A DNA stretch of 64,000 nt from Wenyingzhuangia fucanilytica (GTDB taxonomy: Bacteria > Bacteroidota > Bacteroidia > Flavobacteriales > Flavobacteriaceae): contig NZ_CP014224.1 of the NCBI RefSeq assembly GCF_001697185.1, positions 1,674,001-1,738,000 on the forward strand, read 5' to 3'. The position numbers and the translations under genes were made by a program. Within the stretch, counting starts at the first letter, position 1. Each line of letters begins with the position of its first letter. Below the pieces are notes generated by a model, which was not told where the DNA came from, ran no database searches, and saw nothing but the letters and a program-made list of their open reading frames with translations. Positions 12,804-22,804 of the stretch are shown here, one piece after another.

Positions 12804-13574
12804 TTATTTTTTTACAAACCTTTGAATACTTCCGTTATTTGTTTTTAAAATATAAATCCCCGACATAAGAGACGATATATCAAGATTGGTGTTACTATTA
12901 AAAGCTAAGACCTCCTTACCTAAAACATCATAAATAGCTATGGATTCAATATTATTATTTCCCGATATAGAAATGGTGTTATTTGCAGGATTTGGATAAA
13001 CTAAAACCTCACTTAACTCATTGTTTTTAGTTCCTAAAGTAGTAGCAGTTGTTTGTGTTAAATCATCTATATAATAAACACCCTCATTTTTATCAAAATA
13101 AAAATCTAAACGTGATACATAACCATCAGCTTCTGTTGAATAATCAAATATTGCTTCGAACCATGTGTTTAGAGTGACTCCATTAAATGTTTGGGTAACA
13201 GGAGTAAGAACACCTCCAATACGTGGACTTAATGTCATTGAAAAATCAGTTTTATTGGTAGATAAAATTTTAATTTTTAAATATTTCCCATTGGTTGCAT
13301 CCATGATAAAACCACCTGTTCCAAATTCTATAACTGGATATGCCCAACTCTTAGCTTCTGCTTCTTCTAAATCTTTGATACAATTATCACTTGTATTGAT
13401 TCCTGACTTCTCAGGATTTACTTCCCAAGAACCTATCATTTTTGGAGTTGCAGCAGGGCCATTATTTCCTATAAGATAATCATTAGTCGTTGGGGTTGAT
13501 TCAAAATTTTGTACATACTGTGCCTGTGTCATCATAGTTGTAGCCATTACAGCTGATAAAATAATTTTTTTCAT
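12804..13574 (-). CDS. Small T9SS-secreted protein, possible carbohydrate-binding module
   Basis: 256 residues: signal peptide (MKKIILSAVMATTMMTQA), a single jelly-roll-like domain (about 20-170) and a type A T9SS sorting domain (about 185-256: VLVYPNPANNTISISG to GSIQRFVKK). The central domain ends in VYYIDDL, the same closing strand as TIYIDDL in the C-terminal domain of the neighbouring SGBP. Both may be related glycan-binding modules. No catalytic motif is visible. It is monocistronic, with its own operator and a perfect -7 element, between the uptake operon and the GH105 unit. A surface glycan-binding role is inferred from context; I do not recognise a named family. Confidence 0.65.
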   Translation of the reverse strand: MKKIILSAVMATTMMTQAQYVQNFESTPTTNDYLIGNNGPAATPKMIGSWEVNPEKSGINTSDNCIKDLEEAEAKSWAYPVIEFGTGGFIMDATNGKYLKIKILSTNKTDFSMTLSPRIGGVLTPVTQTFNGVTLNTWFEAIFDYSTEADGYVSRLDFYFDKNEGVYYIDDLTQTTATTLGTKNNELSEVLVYPNPANNTISISGNNNIESIAIYDVLGKEVLAFNSNTNLDISSLMSGIYILKTNNGSIQRFVKK

Positions 13575-13599
13575 TATAATTTAGTTTTAGTTAATAGCA

Positions 13600-13665
13600 C
13601 AAATATATTTTTAGTCACAATGGTCAGACACTCCAAACGTCCAGTTTTCAAGAACATATGATTTT
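13600..13665 (-). promoter_or_regulatory. Promoter and candidate HTCS operator of the small T9SS protein
   Basis: Minus-strand TATATTTG (13607-13600) is a perfect TAnnTTTG element. Twenty-six bases upstream is CAAACG (13634-13639), and exactly 21 bp beyond it CATATG (13655-13660) in CAAGAACATATGATTTT. This matches the GH2 site (CAAGAACATATGTTTT). The HTCS assignment is inferred. Confidence 0.6.
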
Positions 13666-13708
13666 TGCTCCACTTAAAACAACCAATTCACACCATCTAT
13701 GTAAAAAA

Positions 13709-13738
13709 AAATGAGCTCGAAAAATATCGAGCTCATTT
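13709..13738 (-). terminator. Terminator of the SusC-SusD-SGBP operon
   Basis: Perfect 12-bp inverted repeat AAATGAGCTCGA (13709-13720) and TCGAGCTCATTT (13727-13738) with a six-base loop. The A-run at 13704-13711 gives a U-tail on the minus transcript. It lies 44 bases past the stop of the SGBP gene. Confidence 0.85.
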
Positions 13739-13782
13739 CTATTATATAATCATAATGTACTTTACTAAAAAAGCAACGATCA

Positions 13783-15360
13783 CTATGGCCTATTATCTAC
13801 TTCAATAATACGTAAATCATCTATGTATATGGTTCCTTGTCCATTATGTCTAAAATAGATATTGTAATCATCAAAAGTTGTAGGAGAAGCGAATTTTGCT
13901 CCTGGTCTTATAGTTACCCAAGTATCAGATGGGGCATTTTTAATATCATTATGCCAAAACTGTGTTACAGTAGTATTTCCTTCTTTATTTATCCATGGTG
14001 CTATAAAATTTATAGAAGCTCCAGAAACCTTATAAACTTTATATTCATATTGTACACTTACTCCTGCTTTTAATTCAAAAGTATCTATATAATTTATAAA
14101 TGCCGACCAGTTTCCAGAAGCACTTGCATCTATTTTTAAACTTTTAACACCACTCACAGCTTGTTCAGTTGATATACCAATAGTAGTCGTAGGTAAATTA
14201 ACTCCATCTCCTTCTGTTTTAGCTATAAAATTATCACCTCCATTTTCAAAATCAAATTTAATAGCTTCATGTTGAAACATAGAAACAGAAATACTTGTAA
14301 AAGCATTTGGCACCCTTGTATCTGTTGAAACCATACTACCATTACCATCATAGCTAACAGTAATATTATCATCTCTATATATTTGATCTACCATTTTGAT
14401 ATCTAAAATAGTAGCATCATCTGGGTTGATAGATACAGTGGCTATGTCAGAAGGAGTTCCATTTACAGTTACAGTAAAATGTGCTTCCTGATTTGTAAAA
14501 GGTGTAAATTCACCATTAAAAGGCACTTGAATTGTCTGATCTTCACGTTCCATTACTTCATCTGGAATTACAACAAAAGGCTTACTTGATGGAATTACTT
14601 TAAAAGGTGCTGGTATTTTATAAAATTTAAAATTACCTGGAATATTTTGACCTCTTCTGCTAATACTAAATGTACCGTTAAAAACGCCTAGTTTTTTTAA
14701 AGTTAGTACTGCATCTTGTTGATTACTTTTTTCACTACCAACAGTCCATTCCCAAGTATCAGCTCTACCAACAGTAGACTCATCAAAAAACGATAAAAAG
14801 TCACCTGCTTCTACATAAATAGTATCATTAGGATTTGTATGATCAAGAACAACTCCGTTTTGTTCAATTTTTATTTGTGGTATAATATCAGCATATACAT
14901 CTACTACAAATGTAGTATCTATCACCCATTTGTCTTCGACTTCTTTAGCATCAATAAAAACTTTTTCATCTCCTTTGATACCTCTAAATGTTACTTTTTC
15001 ATTAAATGTATTATAAAGCCTTACCGACTGTAGACCTGCTTTTCTAAACCAAACGCTAATTGTTTTTTCGGTAGTTGATCCTTTTCCTATAATTTTATCT
15101 TTAAAAATAGAATCATTTCTTTGAATTGGCATTTTTAAATAATAGTTACCATCGCCAATAGTCCATTCATGACTAACAACCCCCTGAGACAAATCAGAAA
15201 AAGTTATATAGTCATCTATAGAAACTGCTAAATTACCCTCTGTATCACTAAAGTACCACCCTACATCTGAAAATGAATTCAGTGGTTCATACTCATCTTC
15301 TTTTTGGCAACTTATGATAAAAGTTGCTGCAGTAAAAAATAATATTATATATTTTTTCAT
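13783..15360 (-). CDS. Surface glycan-binding lipoprotein (SGBP, SusE/F position)
   Basis: 525 residues with a lipoprotein signal (FIISC, C about 18). Two PKD-like segments are visible (ITFSDLSQGVVSHEWTIGDG and LSFFDESTVGRADTWEWTVG). A jelly-roll-like domain of about 160 residues ends TIYIDDLRIIEV. It is the last gene of the SusC-SusD-SGBP operon (54 bases after susD), where outer-surface glycan-binding proteins are usually found. Such proteins help SusCD capture polysaccharide at the cell surface. No enzyme motif is visible. Ligand specificity cannot be told from sequence; a galactan ligand is inferred from the PUL. Confidence 0.8.
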   Translation of the reverse strand: MKKYIILFFTAATFIISCQKEDEYEPLNSFSDVGWYFSDTEGNLAVSIDDYITFSDLSQGVVSHEWTIGDGNYYLKMPIQRNDSIFKDKIIGKGSTTEKTISVWFRKAGLQSVRLYNTFNEKVTFRGIKGDEKVFIDAKEVEDKWVIDTTFVVDVYADIIPQIKIEQNGVVLDHTNPNDTIYVEAGDFLSFFDESTVGRADTWEWTVGSEKSNQQDAVLTLKKLGVFNGTFSISRRGQNIPGNFKFYKIPAPFKVIPSSKPFVVIPDEVMEREDQTIQVPFNGEFTPFTNQEAHFTVTVNGTPSDIATVSINPDDATILDIKMVDQIYRDDNITVSYDGNGSMVSTDTRVPNAFTSISVSMFQHEAIKFDFENGGDNFIAKTEGDGVNLPTTTIGISTEQAVSGVKSLKIDASASGNWSAFINYIDTFELKAGVSVQYEYKVYKVSGASINFIAPWINKEGNTTVTQFWHNDIKNAPSDTWVTIRPGAKFASPTTFDDYNIYFRHNGQGTIYIDDLRIIEVDNRP

Positions 15361-15414
15361 AATCTATATGTTTTATCTTAAAATTTCTTGTTAAGTTTTA
15401 ATGACAAATAAAAA

Positions 15415-17274
15415 TTAGGGAGTGTCATAAAGTCTTGGATTAGCTGTTATTTCACTACTTGGTATAGGCCAATAAGAATGATTGTTTTCATTATAATTAT
15501 TTGCAGCCTCTGCATGTTCATTATCCCATTTAGTAAAAGGAGTTCCGTTTGTTCCATCATACTCCATAATTAAGGCATCGAACTTAGTTCCACTCTCTCC
15601 AAATTCTTTTCCTGTTTCGGGGATTTTTTCATACTTATAATTCTCTGAAACATATCTTTTTATAGATATTTCTTCAAAACGCTGTTTAATAATTCCCCAA
15701 CGTCTTAAATCTAAAAAACGAATAGCATTTCCTTCGGCAGAAAGCTCTAAAGGTCTTTCAACATACATTAAATGCTCCATTAATTCACTAGCAGTATACA
15801 CTTTGTTATCATGATCATTTAAAGGGTATTCACTTGAACTAGTAGTTCCTAATAATTGAACGGCAGAACGTCTTCTTACCCTATTTATGTACTTTAAAGC
15901 TTCTGTAACTCCACTTCCATCTGTTCCTCCTTTTATTAAACACTCAGCATACATTAAATATATATCTGCCAAACGAATCACACGAATATTAACTCCTGAA
16001 CGAGGTGTGGTTGATGAAATATTTCTTTCACTATCAGTGATATCCCAATTGGTATATTTTCTCCAATATGAATGCTCTCCATTGTTATATTGAGCTCCTT
16101 GAGCAGAACTTAATTGATATAAAGGAGTGTCTAAATCATCAGGTAATGCTATGGATGCCGAAGTTCTTAAAGAAAATGACCTAGGAACATTTTCATCCAT
16201 AACAACATCTCCATTTACATCTAATACAGGTAATCCATTTGCATCTAAACGTGGTCTTGTAACCACATTTCTAGAATCACTCATGTCTAATGGTTCATTT
16301 CTATACAATAGATTTAACCAAGTTGCAGGATATAAACTTCTATATCCTCCTGGAGTTCCTGCAGGTGCAAATGTAAAATTAAGTGGACTAGATGTTTGTG
16401 CTTCTTCAAAAGCATTTAATTCAGAATTATATTTTAAAGAATATGCTATTTCTAAAATAGACTCTTCATTAAACTCATCTTTAGTTGTAAAATTACTTCC
16501 AATTTCTGGTGTTAAGCTATAATTATAATCTTCGATAACTGATTTAAAATAAGTGGCAGCTCTTTCGTAATCACCATCATACAAATAACTTTTTCCTAAT
16601 AAAGCCGCTACGGCTCCTTTTGTAATTCTACCTAGTTCATTATCTTCATACTCTTCTTTTGTAGGTAAATTATCTAAAGCAAATTCAAAATCCTCTAAAT
16701 AAAATTCCTGTACTTTATCTTCAGAACTTAAAGGTTGGTAAAATTCAGATTCATTTTCTGGAACAAAATCTATAATAACTACAGAACCATTATTAAAACC
16801 ACTGTGTAGGTAAAAATAAAACAGTCCTCTTAAAGCTCTTGCCTGTGCTAATATTTTTAATGCGTACTCTTCTGATTCTGCATTTTGGAAAGTTCCCATT
16901 AAATTATGAGTAGCCTCAATTACTTGGTTTGCTCTAAAAATTCCTTCATACAATGCTGACCACTTTGAATTTGGTGCATCAGCAGAATTGTTAAATGTTT
17001 GTAAATAATAGTCATTTGTTGTACTAGGTCTTCCAAAACCAGGGTAGGTCATATCACTCCTATTATACTCGTCACTTGTTCTTAAAACACTTCCGTTTTT
17101 AAGAGCATTGTATACTGATGTTAATCCATTATCTAAATCCCCTATTGTTTTCCAAAAACTATCAGTAGATATATTGTTTGGATTTTTTTCTTCTAAAAAA
17201 CTATCACTACATGCAAAACATGTCATCATTAAGATAGTTAGAAGTACTGTTTTTTTAAATATTATATTTATCAT
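15415..17274 (-). CDS. SusD/RagB family nutrient-binding outer-membrane lipoprotein
   Basis: 619 residues, slightly long for SusD. The lipobox is MTCFACSD, followed by FLEEKNPNNISTDSFWKTIGDLDNGLTSVYNAL, the classic SusD N-terminal opening. It has TPR-like helices (AAALLGKSYLYDGDYERAATYFKSVIEDY) and the C-terminal stretch RVIRLADIYLMYAECLIKGG ... RPLELSAEGNAIRFLDLRRWG, both SusD hallmarks. SusD proteins cap the SusC transporter and bind oligosaccharides. It lies 56 bases downstream of susC and 54 upstream of the SGBP gene on the same strand, so all three are almost certainly co-transcribed. Substrate inferred as galactan. Confidence 0.95.
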   Translation of the reverse strand: MINIIFKKTVLLTILMMTCFACSDSFLEEKNPNNISTDSFWKTIGDLDNGLTSVYNALKNGSVLRTSDEYNRSDMTYPGFGRPSTTNDYYLQTFNNSADAPNSKWSALYEGIFRANQVIEATHNLMGTFQNAESEEYALKILAQARALRGLFYFYLHSGFNNGSVVIIDFVPENESEFYQPLSSEDKVQEFYLEDFEFALDNLPTKEEYEDNELGRITKGAVAALLGKSYLYDGDYERAATYFKSVIEDYNYSLTPEIGSNFTTKDEFNEESILEIAYSLKYNSELNAFEEAQTSSPLNFTFAPAGTPGGYRSLYPATWLNLLYRNEPLDMSDSRNVVTRPRLDANGLPVLDVNGDVVMDENVPRSFSLRTSASIALPDDLDTPLYQLSSAQGAQYNNGEHSYWRKYTNWDITDSERNISSTTPRSGVNIRVIRLADIYLMYAECLIKGGTDGSGVTEALKYINRVRRRSAVQLLGTTSSSEYPLNDHDNKVYTASELMEHLMYVERPLELSAEGNAIRFLDLRRWGIIKQRFEEISIKRYVSENYKYEKIPETGKEFGESGTKFDALIMEYDGTNGTPFTKWDNEHAEAANNYNENNHSYWPIPSSEITANPRLYDTP

Positions 17275-17330
17275 AATTCTTAATATTTCTTATTAGTCTT
17301 TAGTTTATCTATTTTCATTGTATATAGTAT

Positions 17331-20300
17331 TTAAAATGCTAATTGAATACCTAATCTGAAACTTGAACTAATAGGATAATTACCCCTATCTAAACCTCTT
17401 GTTGCCAAACTATTGTTACCCACTTCTGGATCAAAACCAGTATACTTGGTAATTGTTAATGGGTTTTGGGCTGATATATACAATCTAATTTTAGAAATAC
17501 CATTTCTAGTAAGCACCGACTTAGGCAAAGAATATCCAAGAGCAATATTTCTTAATCTGGCAAACGAAGCATCTTCTAACCAAAAATCTGTATACCCTCT
17601 GTAATTTGCATGGGCTGCTCCTCTATTTGTAGGATAGTTAGATGTTGGGTTTTGTGGAGACCATTGATACAATAAATCTTGATGTGTTCCTGTTTTATAA
17701 GAAAATGCTCTACTACCATTCATTACCTCTGCCCCAAAAGAAGCATACCACTGCATAGAAAAATCAAAGTTTTTGTATTGAGCTCCAAAATTAAGTCCCA
17801 TTTCAAACTCTGGCGTACCACTTCCTGCGTACTTTCTATCTTCAACTCCTAAAGTACCATTCCCCACATCAGCAATCCCATCACCATTTGAATCTACAGT
17901 TGGTTGATCTACATATCTTAAATCTCCTAAGTTTCCAGTACCTCCAACTAATAAATTATACTCATCTAACTCTTCTTGAGTTTTAATAATACCATCAGTT
18001 TCATATAAAAAGAATGCACCGGCTTCATAACCTTCTGCTATTACTGTTACTAAATCTTCATTATTAATACCTTGAACTACCTCACTGTTATTTAAATATT
18101 GGATTTTGTTAGAACCACTCATTTTAGTAACCTCATTAATGTTTTTTGTATAGGTTAAACCAGCATTCCATGAAAATGTCCCAGCGTGTTTATAATTCAA
18201 TGTCCACTCCATTCCTTTGTTGACCATATTCCCAACATTTAAAACGACAGTTCCATCTGTACCTGTACCAACTGATGGAGGTAATAACACCCCTAATAAC
18301 AAATCTTCTTTTGAAGTTTTATAGAAATCAGCAGAAAGATTTAATTTATTTCTAAAAAAGCCTAAGTCAAAACCTAAATTATCTGAGATAGAAGTTTCCC
18401 ATTTAATATTTTTATTTGCAAACTCTTTTTGAATGGCTCCTTGAATTAATCGATCATCTCCTTCGGCACCAAAAATGTAATCTTTTCTAAGATTTATTAC
18501 TGCCGAATTACTGTAGTCTAAAAAGTTATCACTCCCTACTGTTCCATGACTCGCTCTTAATTTTAATGATGATACTGTTTGCTTTATTGGTTTCCAGAAA
18601 TCTTCATCAGACACATTCCATCCTATAGAATATGATGGAAAAATATTATAACGATATTTATCAGAAAATTTTGAAGAACCATCTCGTCTTGCACTAGCAC
18701 TAAACAAATATTTTCCTTTATAATTGTATTGTAACCTTGCTAATATCCCCAAAGTGTTTCTGTTAACATTTTGATTCCATCCAGTTCCAGACCCTACAAG
18801 AGGATCATTTAAAGCTCCATTTAAAACAGTAACATCATTATTAACTAAATCCTTTTTTTCGGCAAAAAACCAAGAGTTCTCATATTGTTCAGCAGAATAA
18901 GCAGCTGTTACTTGAACATTATGAGCTCCAAAACTCCTTTTATAGTTAATAATATTCTCTAGTGTTGATCTTTGAGATCTACCACTTTCATTTCTAACAC
19001 CTGATCTCTGTCTTTGAGTAATCTCTTCACCATCTTGATTAAAAGTTCTAAACAAAGGGTTGATAACAATTCTATCATTGTTATTATATGATAAACCTGC
19101 TCTTAAAGTGTACGTTAAATACTTATTAATTTCATAATTCGCAGTTATATTGGCATTAAACTTATCAGTTTTATTGTTATCAGATTGCTTAAACTTTCTT
19201 AAGTTATTTGATAAAAATTCTGCATCATTATCAGTAGAAGGACCTGGGTATTGTACGGTCTCTACCGTAGGGTCTATCATTTGTGAATATGGACTATATC
19301 TATATGCATCTAACAAGAATTGCCATGGTGCAGATTGTTTTTGTTCAACACCAAACCCTATACCTGTACTTACATTCCATTTTCCCTTTTTATATTGTGT
19401 ATTTGCACGTACGTTAAAACGACTATATCCCGAATTAATGATAGTTCCTTCTTGATCAAAAAGAGTAGCATTTACACTATAAGTTAAACCTTCTTTTCCA
19501 CCAGATATACCAATACTATGGTTTTGAATAGAAGCTAAATCATTTTCTATAATATCTGTTAAGTTTGTGTTATTTGTTAATTGATGCGGACCTTGAACAA
19601 TTGGAGTCCATGTATTTCCGAATGTTGTTCCTGTTAAGGCTGCAGATCTTAAATGTCTTACATATAAAAAATCTTCTGTTTCCAATAAAGGCACTCCAGA
19701 CGTAATATTTTGAAGACCAAAATATGAATCAACATTCATCTTCATTACTCCTTCCTTTCCTTTTTTAGTCGTTATCAAAATAACCCCACCTGCTCCACGA
19801 GTACCATAAATAGCTGCAGACGCAGCATCTTTTAACACATCAATAGTTTCAATTTCATTCATACTTAATTTAGGATCACCATTAAACGGAATTCCATCAA
19901 CTACATAAAGAGGTGTAGTATTTCCTAAAATTGAACTAATTCCACGTATAACAATATTTGATTCCCCTCCTGGAGAACCATCAGAAGCAGTAACATTAAC
20001 CCCTGCTATCTGTCCTTGCATAGCAGTTCCCAAATCTGCTGTTGCAGACAAAACAAGTGCCTCATTTTTAATACTTCCAACAGCCCCAGTTAATTCTTTC
20101 TTTTTTTGAGTACCATAACCAACAACTACAACTTCATCTAATGAAGTAACATCTTCTTCTAAAACCACATTCAATGATTTACTAGCTACTTTAATACGCT
20201 TAGTAGTAAAACCTAATGATGTAAACTCTAAAACACGCCCTATTTCTGTTAAAATCTCATAGTTTCCATCAAAATCAGTAACAACTCCTTTGGTAGAACC

Positions 20301-20459
20301 TTTTTCAACTACATTAACCAAAGGCAGAGGCTGTCCATTATTAGAAACAATACCTTTTACAGTAATTGTCTGTGCTCTTGTAAAACCAAAAATCATAGCA
20401 AAAAGCAATGTCATTAAAAATGTTTTGGACTTACATTTAGCAAGTGAATTTAATTTCAT
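17331..20459 (-). CDS. SusC/RagA family TonB-dependent outer-membrane transporter
   Basis: 1042 residues. The signal peptide ends near FTRAQ. A carboxypeptidase-like N-terminal domain (about 30-115, KGIVSNNGQPLPLVNVVEKG) leads to the SusC signature VVVVGYGTQKKKELTGAV. The plug follows (TPLYVVDGIPFNG, ETIDVLKDAASAAIYGTRGAGGVILITTKKG), then a 22-stranded beta-barrel ending in a terminal aromatic (LGIQLAF). SusC imports oligosaccharides across the outer membrane using TonB energy, with SusD as lid. It is the first gene of the uptake operon and has a strong candidate HTCS operator upstream. No gene for a dedicated TonB is nearby. Confidence 0.96.
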   Translation of the reverse strand: MKLNSLAKCKSKTFLMTLLFAMIFGFTRAQTITVKGIVSNNGQPLPLVNVVEKGSTKGVVTDFDGNYEILTEIGRVLEFTSLGFTTKRIKVASKSLNVVLEEDVTSLDEVVVVGYGTQKKKELTGAVGSIKNEALVLSATADLGTAMQGQIAGVNVTASDGSPGGESNIVIRGISSILGNTTPLYVVDGIPFNGDPKLSMNEIETIDVLKDAASAAIYGTRGAGGVILITTKKGKEGVMKMNVDSYFGLQNITSGVPLLETEDFLYVRHLRSAALTGTTFGNTWTPIVQGPHQLTNNTNLTDIIENDLASIQNHSIGISGGKEGLTYSVNATLFDQEGTIINSGYSRFNVRANTQYKKGKWNVSTGIGFGVEQKQSAPWQFLLDAYRYSPYSQMIDPTVETVQYPGPSTDNDAEFLSNNLRKFKQSDNNKTDKFNANITANYEINKYLTYTLRAGLSYNNNDRIVINPLFRTFNQDGEEITQRQRSGVRNESGRSQRSTLENIINYKRSFGAHNVQVTAAYSAEQYENSWFFAEKKDLVNNDVTVLNGALNDPLVGSGTGWNQNVNRNTLGILARLQYNYKGKYLFSASARRDGSSKFSDKYRYNIFPSYSIGWNVSDEDFWKPIKQTVSSLKLRASHGTVGSDNFLDYSNSAVINLRKDYIFGAEGDDRLIQGAIQKEFANKNIKWETSISDNLGFDLGFFRNKLNLSADFYKTSKEDLLLGVLLPPSVGTGTDGTVVLNVGNMVNKGMEWTLNYKHAGTFSWNAGLTYTKNINEVTKMSGSNKIQYLNNSEVVQGINNEDLVTVIAEGYEAGAFFLYETDGIIKTQEELDEYNLLVGGTGNLGDLRYVDQPTVDSNGDGIADVGNGTLGVEDRKYAGSGTPEFEMGLNFGAQYKNFDFSMQWYASFGAEVMNGSRAFSYKTGTHQDLLYQWSPQNPTSNYPTNRGAAHANYRGYTDFWLEDASFARLRNIALGYSLPKSVLTRNGISKIRLYISAQNPLTITKYTGFDPEVGNNSLATRGLDRGNYPISSSFRLGIQLAF

Positions 20460-20488
20460 AATTTATTTTGTTTAAAAATTAGTGACTA

Positions 20489-20556
20489 CAAAGATGTTTT
20501 TAATTACTTCTAAGTAAAATAACATATGATTTAAATAGCAACACATATGTGTTAAT
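20489..20556 (-). promoter_or_regulatory. Promoter and candidate HTCS operator of the SusCD operon
   Basis: CATATG at 20523-20528 and 20544-20549, 21 bp apart, separated by ATTTAAATAGCAACA. A near-consensus -7 element CATCTTTG lies at 20496-20489 on the minus strand, 26 bases from the proximal half-site. The half-site therefore abuts the expected -33 position, as for class II AraC-type activation. Binding by the HTCS is inferred. Confidence 0.65.
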
Positions 20557-20947
20557 CTTCAATAAACTCTCATTTTTATTAAAGATTTATCAATAACTAG
20601 TTCATTAATCACATAAAAAACAATTTCCTATGCTTTGTACAGCAATAATTTTTATGAGTATTTATACATAAATCTCATCTTGAATTTTACACCAAAACAC
20701 CTAGAAAACAACAGTAATAAAAAATGCAGATAACATCTTTAAAACACAAAGTAGCTATAATGAGATCAATATAAACTTTATTAAATACCTTCTTTAATAG
20801 TATCTCTAGTTAAGCATCATAAAATCATATATTACTTTTAACTTCTTTTGATGTATTAAGAATTACTTTTAAAAGATACTTGCTGTTTTTATAAAAAATT
20901 ATCGAAACAAACGCCTTATTTTACAAGCTTTTAAAGGCTGAATAAAT

Positions 20948-21008
20948 CATGATTTGTTTAAAAAAAACCATATGTGGTAAAGCATCTTATAAAAAAATAT
21001 CAATTTTA
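20948..21008 (+). promoter_or_regulatory. Candidate HTCS operator upstream of the sulfatase genes
   Basis: CATATG at 20969-20974 with a poor partner CATGAT exactly 21 bp upstream (20948-20953). Flanking CATATGTGGTAA resembles CATATGTGTTAA of the SusC site. A degenerate -7 element CAATTTTA (21001-21008, two mismatches) begins after a 26-base gap. The rest of the 570-base divergent region (20557-20947) is AT-rich, with nothing I can name. Confidence 0.4.
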
Positions 21009-21029
21009 TACTTTTAACAAACCATTCTT

Positions 21030-22724
21030 ATGATTCAACGTTTTCCATTTAAAAAGACTTTAATAATGGGGATGCTGTTTTATACTGTTTTATCTTGTAA
21101 AAGCAATAAAGCAGAAATAGCAACTCCTAAGCAACCTAATATTATCTATATAATGTCTGATGATCATACCACTCAGGCTTTTGGTGTTTACGGCAGTCGT
21201 TTGGCTAGCTTAAACCCTACTCCAACCTTAGATAAAATAGCCAATGAAGGAATTATTTTTGATAATTGTTTTGTAACCAATTCTATTTGTACACCAAGTA
21301 GAGCTACCATTATTACTGGACAATACAGTCAAACAAATGGGGTTATAGATTTAGAAGGAGAAGTAGCAACAAAAAATCAATACTTACCCGAAGAAATAAA
21401 AAAATTAGGATACCAAACAGCACTGGTAGGAAAATGGCATTTAACACATAAACCCAATTTTGATTATTACAATATATTTACCCAGCACCATCAGCAAGGG
21501 TCTTATTTTGATCCCTATTTAACCGAAAGTGGTATGCATTACGAGCCTTTTAACGAATCTCCTGGTTACGAAGGAAAACAATATAAAGGTCACAGTTCGG
21601 ATATCATTACAGACATCTCTTTAGACTGGTTAAAAAACAAACGAGATAAAAGCAAACCATTCTTTTTAATGCATCAATTTAAAGCACCACATGATGATTT
21701 TGAATATGCTCCGCGTTATAAAGATTATCTAGAAAATATTGAAATTCCAGAACCTGAAAGTTTATATAACAATGCAGGAAATGGTTCTATTGCAACTCGT
21801 GGAGTTAATGATTCATTAACACATATCATTGGGTCTTCTGTGTCTAAAAGAAATACCATTAGAAATATGGGAATGCGTATTTGGAGTGATGAATACACTA
21901 AAAGAAACAACCCAAACTTTGATACCCATCAAGCAGATGGTTTAAGTGATCAAGAATACACACATAAAACGTATCAAGAATACTTAAAACGTTACTTGCG
22001 TTGTGTTAAAGGTGTAGATGATAATGTAGCTCGTATTATAGATTATCTAAAAAAAGAAGGGCTTTACGAAAACACCATTATTGTTTATACAGGAGACCAA
22101 GGATTTATGCTTGGAGAGCATGATTATATTGATAAAAGATGGATGTATGACGAGTCTATGCGTATGCCTTTTTTTGTAAGATACCCCAACAAAATTAAAG
22201 CAGGAACTAGAACAGATGCTATTATAAACAATGTTGACTTTGCTCCTACTCTTATTGAATTAGCTGGAGGGACAGCTCCTAAAAAAATGCAAGGACATAG
22301 TTTTAAATCTATTTTAGAAACAGGCAAAGAGCCTAAAGAATGGCAACAATCCACTTACTACAGGTACTGGATGCACATGGCACATGCACATGCCAATCCT
22401 GCTCATTTTGGAATTAGAACCAAACAATATAAATTAATCTTTTTTTATGGGAAATATTGGGTAGACACCAAAGATCCAAATGCAAAATGGAATAAAAAAA
22501 GTTGGGGAAATCGTTTTACTATGGACACTCCTGCTGCTTGGGAATTTTATGATTTAAGCAAAGATCCAAAAGAAATGAACAATGCTTATAAAGACCCTAA
22601 ATACAAAAATATTATTGCCGATTTAAAAGAACAGCTTATTGCTAAACGCAATGAATTAAACGAGGAAGATGGAGATAAATATCCTCACATACAAAAAGTT
22701 ATTGATGCACATTGGAATGACTAA
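21030..22724 (+). CDS. S1 family sulfatase, lipoprotein
   Basis: 564 residues with a lipobox at VLSC (C23). The formylglycine motif CTPSRATIITGQ has C87 as the modified residue; metal-binding DD (IMSDDH, about 44) and GKWHL are intact, as is YTGDQGFMLGEHDYIDKRWMYDESMRMPFFVRYP, typical of S1 arylsulfatase-type enzymes. It would remove sulfate esters from galactan oligosaccharides in the periplasm or at the membrane after an anaerobic-type sulfatase maturase converts C87; no maturase gene is in this window. The second sulfatase follows 80 bases later. Subfamily, and hence which sulfate is cut, cannot be assigned by eye; alpha-L-galactose-6-sulfate is one possibility in a porphyran PUL. Confidence 0.92.
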   Translation: MIQRFPFKKTLIMGMLFYTVLSCKSNKAEIATPKQPNIIYIMSDDHTTQAFGVYGSRLASLNPTPTLDKIANEGIIFDNCFVTNSICTPSRATIITGQYSQTNGVIDLEGEVATKNQYLPEEIKKLGYQTALVGKWHLTHKPNFDYYNIFTQHHQQGSYFDPYLTESGMHYEPFNESPGYEGKQYKGHSSDIITDISLDWLKNKRDKSKPFFLMHQFKAPHDDFEYAPRYKDYLENIEIPEPESLYNNAGNGSIATRGVNDSLTHIIGSSVSKRNTIRNMGMRIWSDEYTKRNNPNFDTHQADGLSDQEYTHKTYQEYLKRYLRCVKGVDDNVARIIDYLKKEGLYENTIIVYTGDQGFMLGEHDYIDKRWMYDESMRMPFFVRYPNKIKAGTRTDAIINNVDFAPTLIELAGGTAPKKMQGHSFKSILETGKEPKEWQQSTYYRYWMHMAHAHANPAHFGIRTKQYKLIFFYGKYWVDTKDPNAKWNKKSWGNRFTMDTPAAWEFYDLSKDPKEMNNAYKDPKYKNIIADLKEQLIAKRNELNEEDGDKYPHIQKVIDAHWND

Positions 22725-22804
22725 TTAATAAAACGAGAAATTTTATATCCTCACTATTGTGAAATTTAACCCTCATAAATATTAATATATTAACGAATAA
22801 AAAT

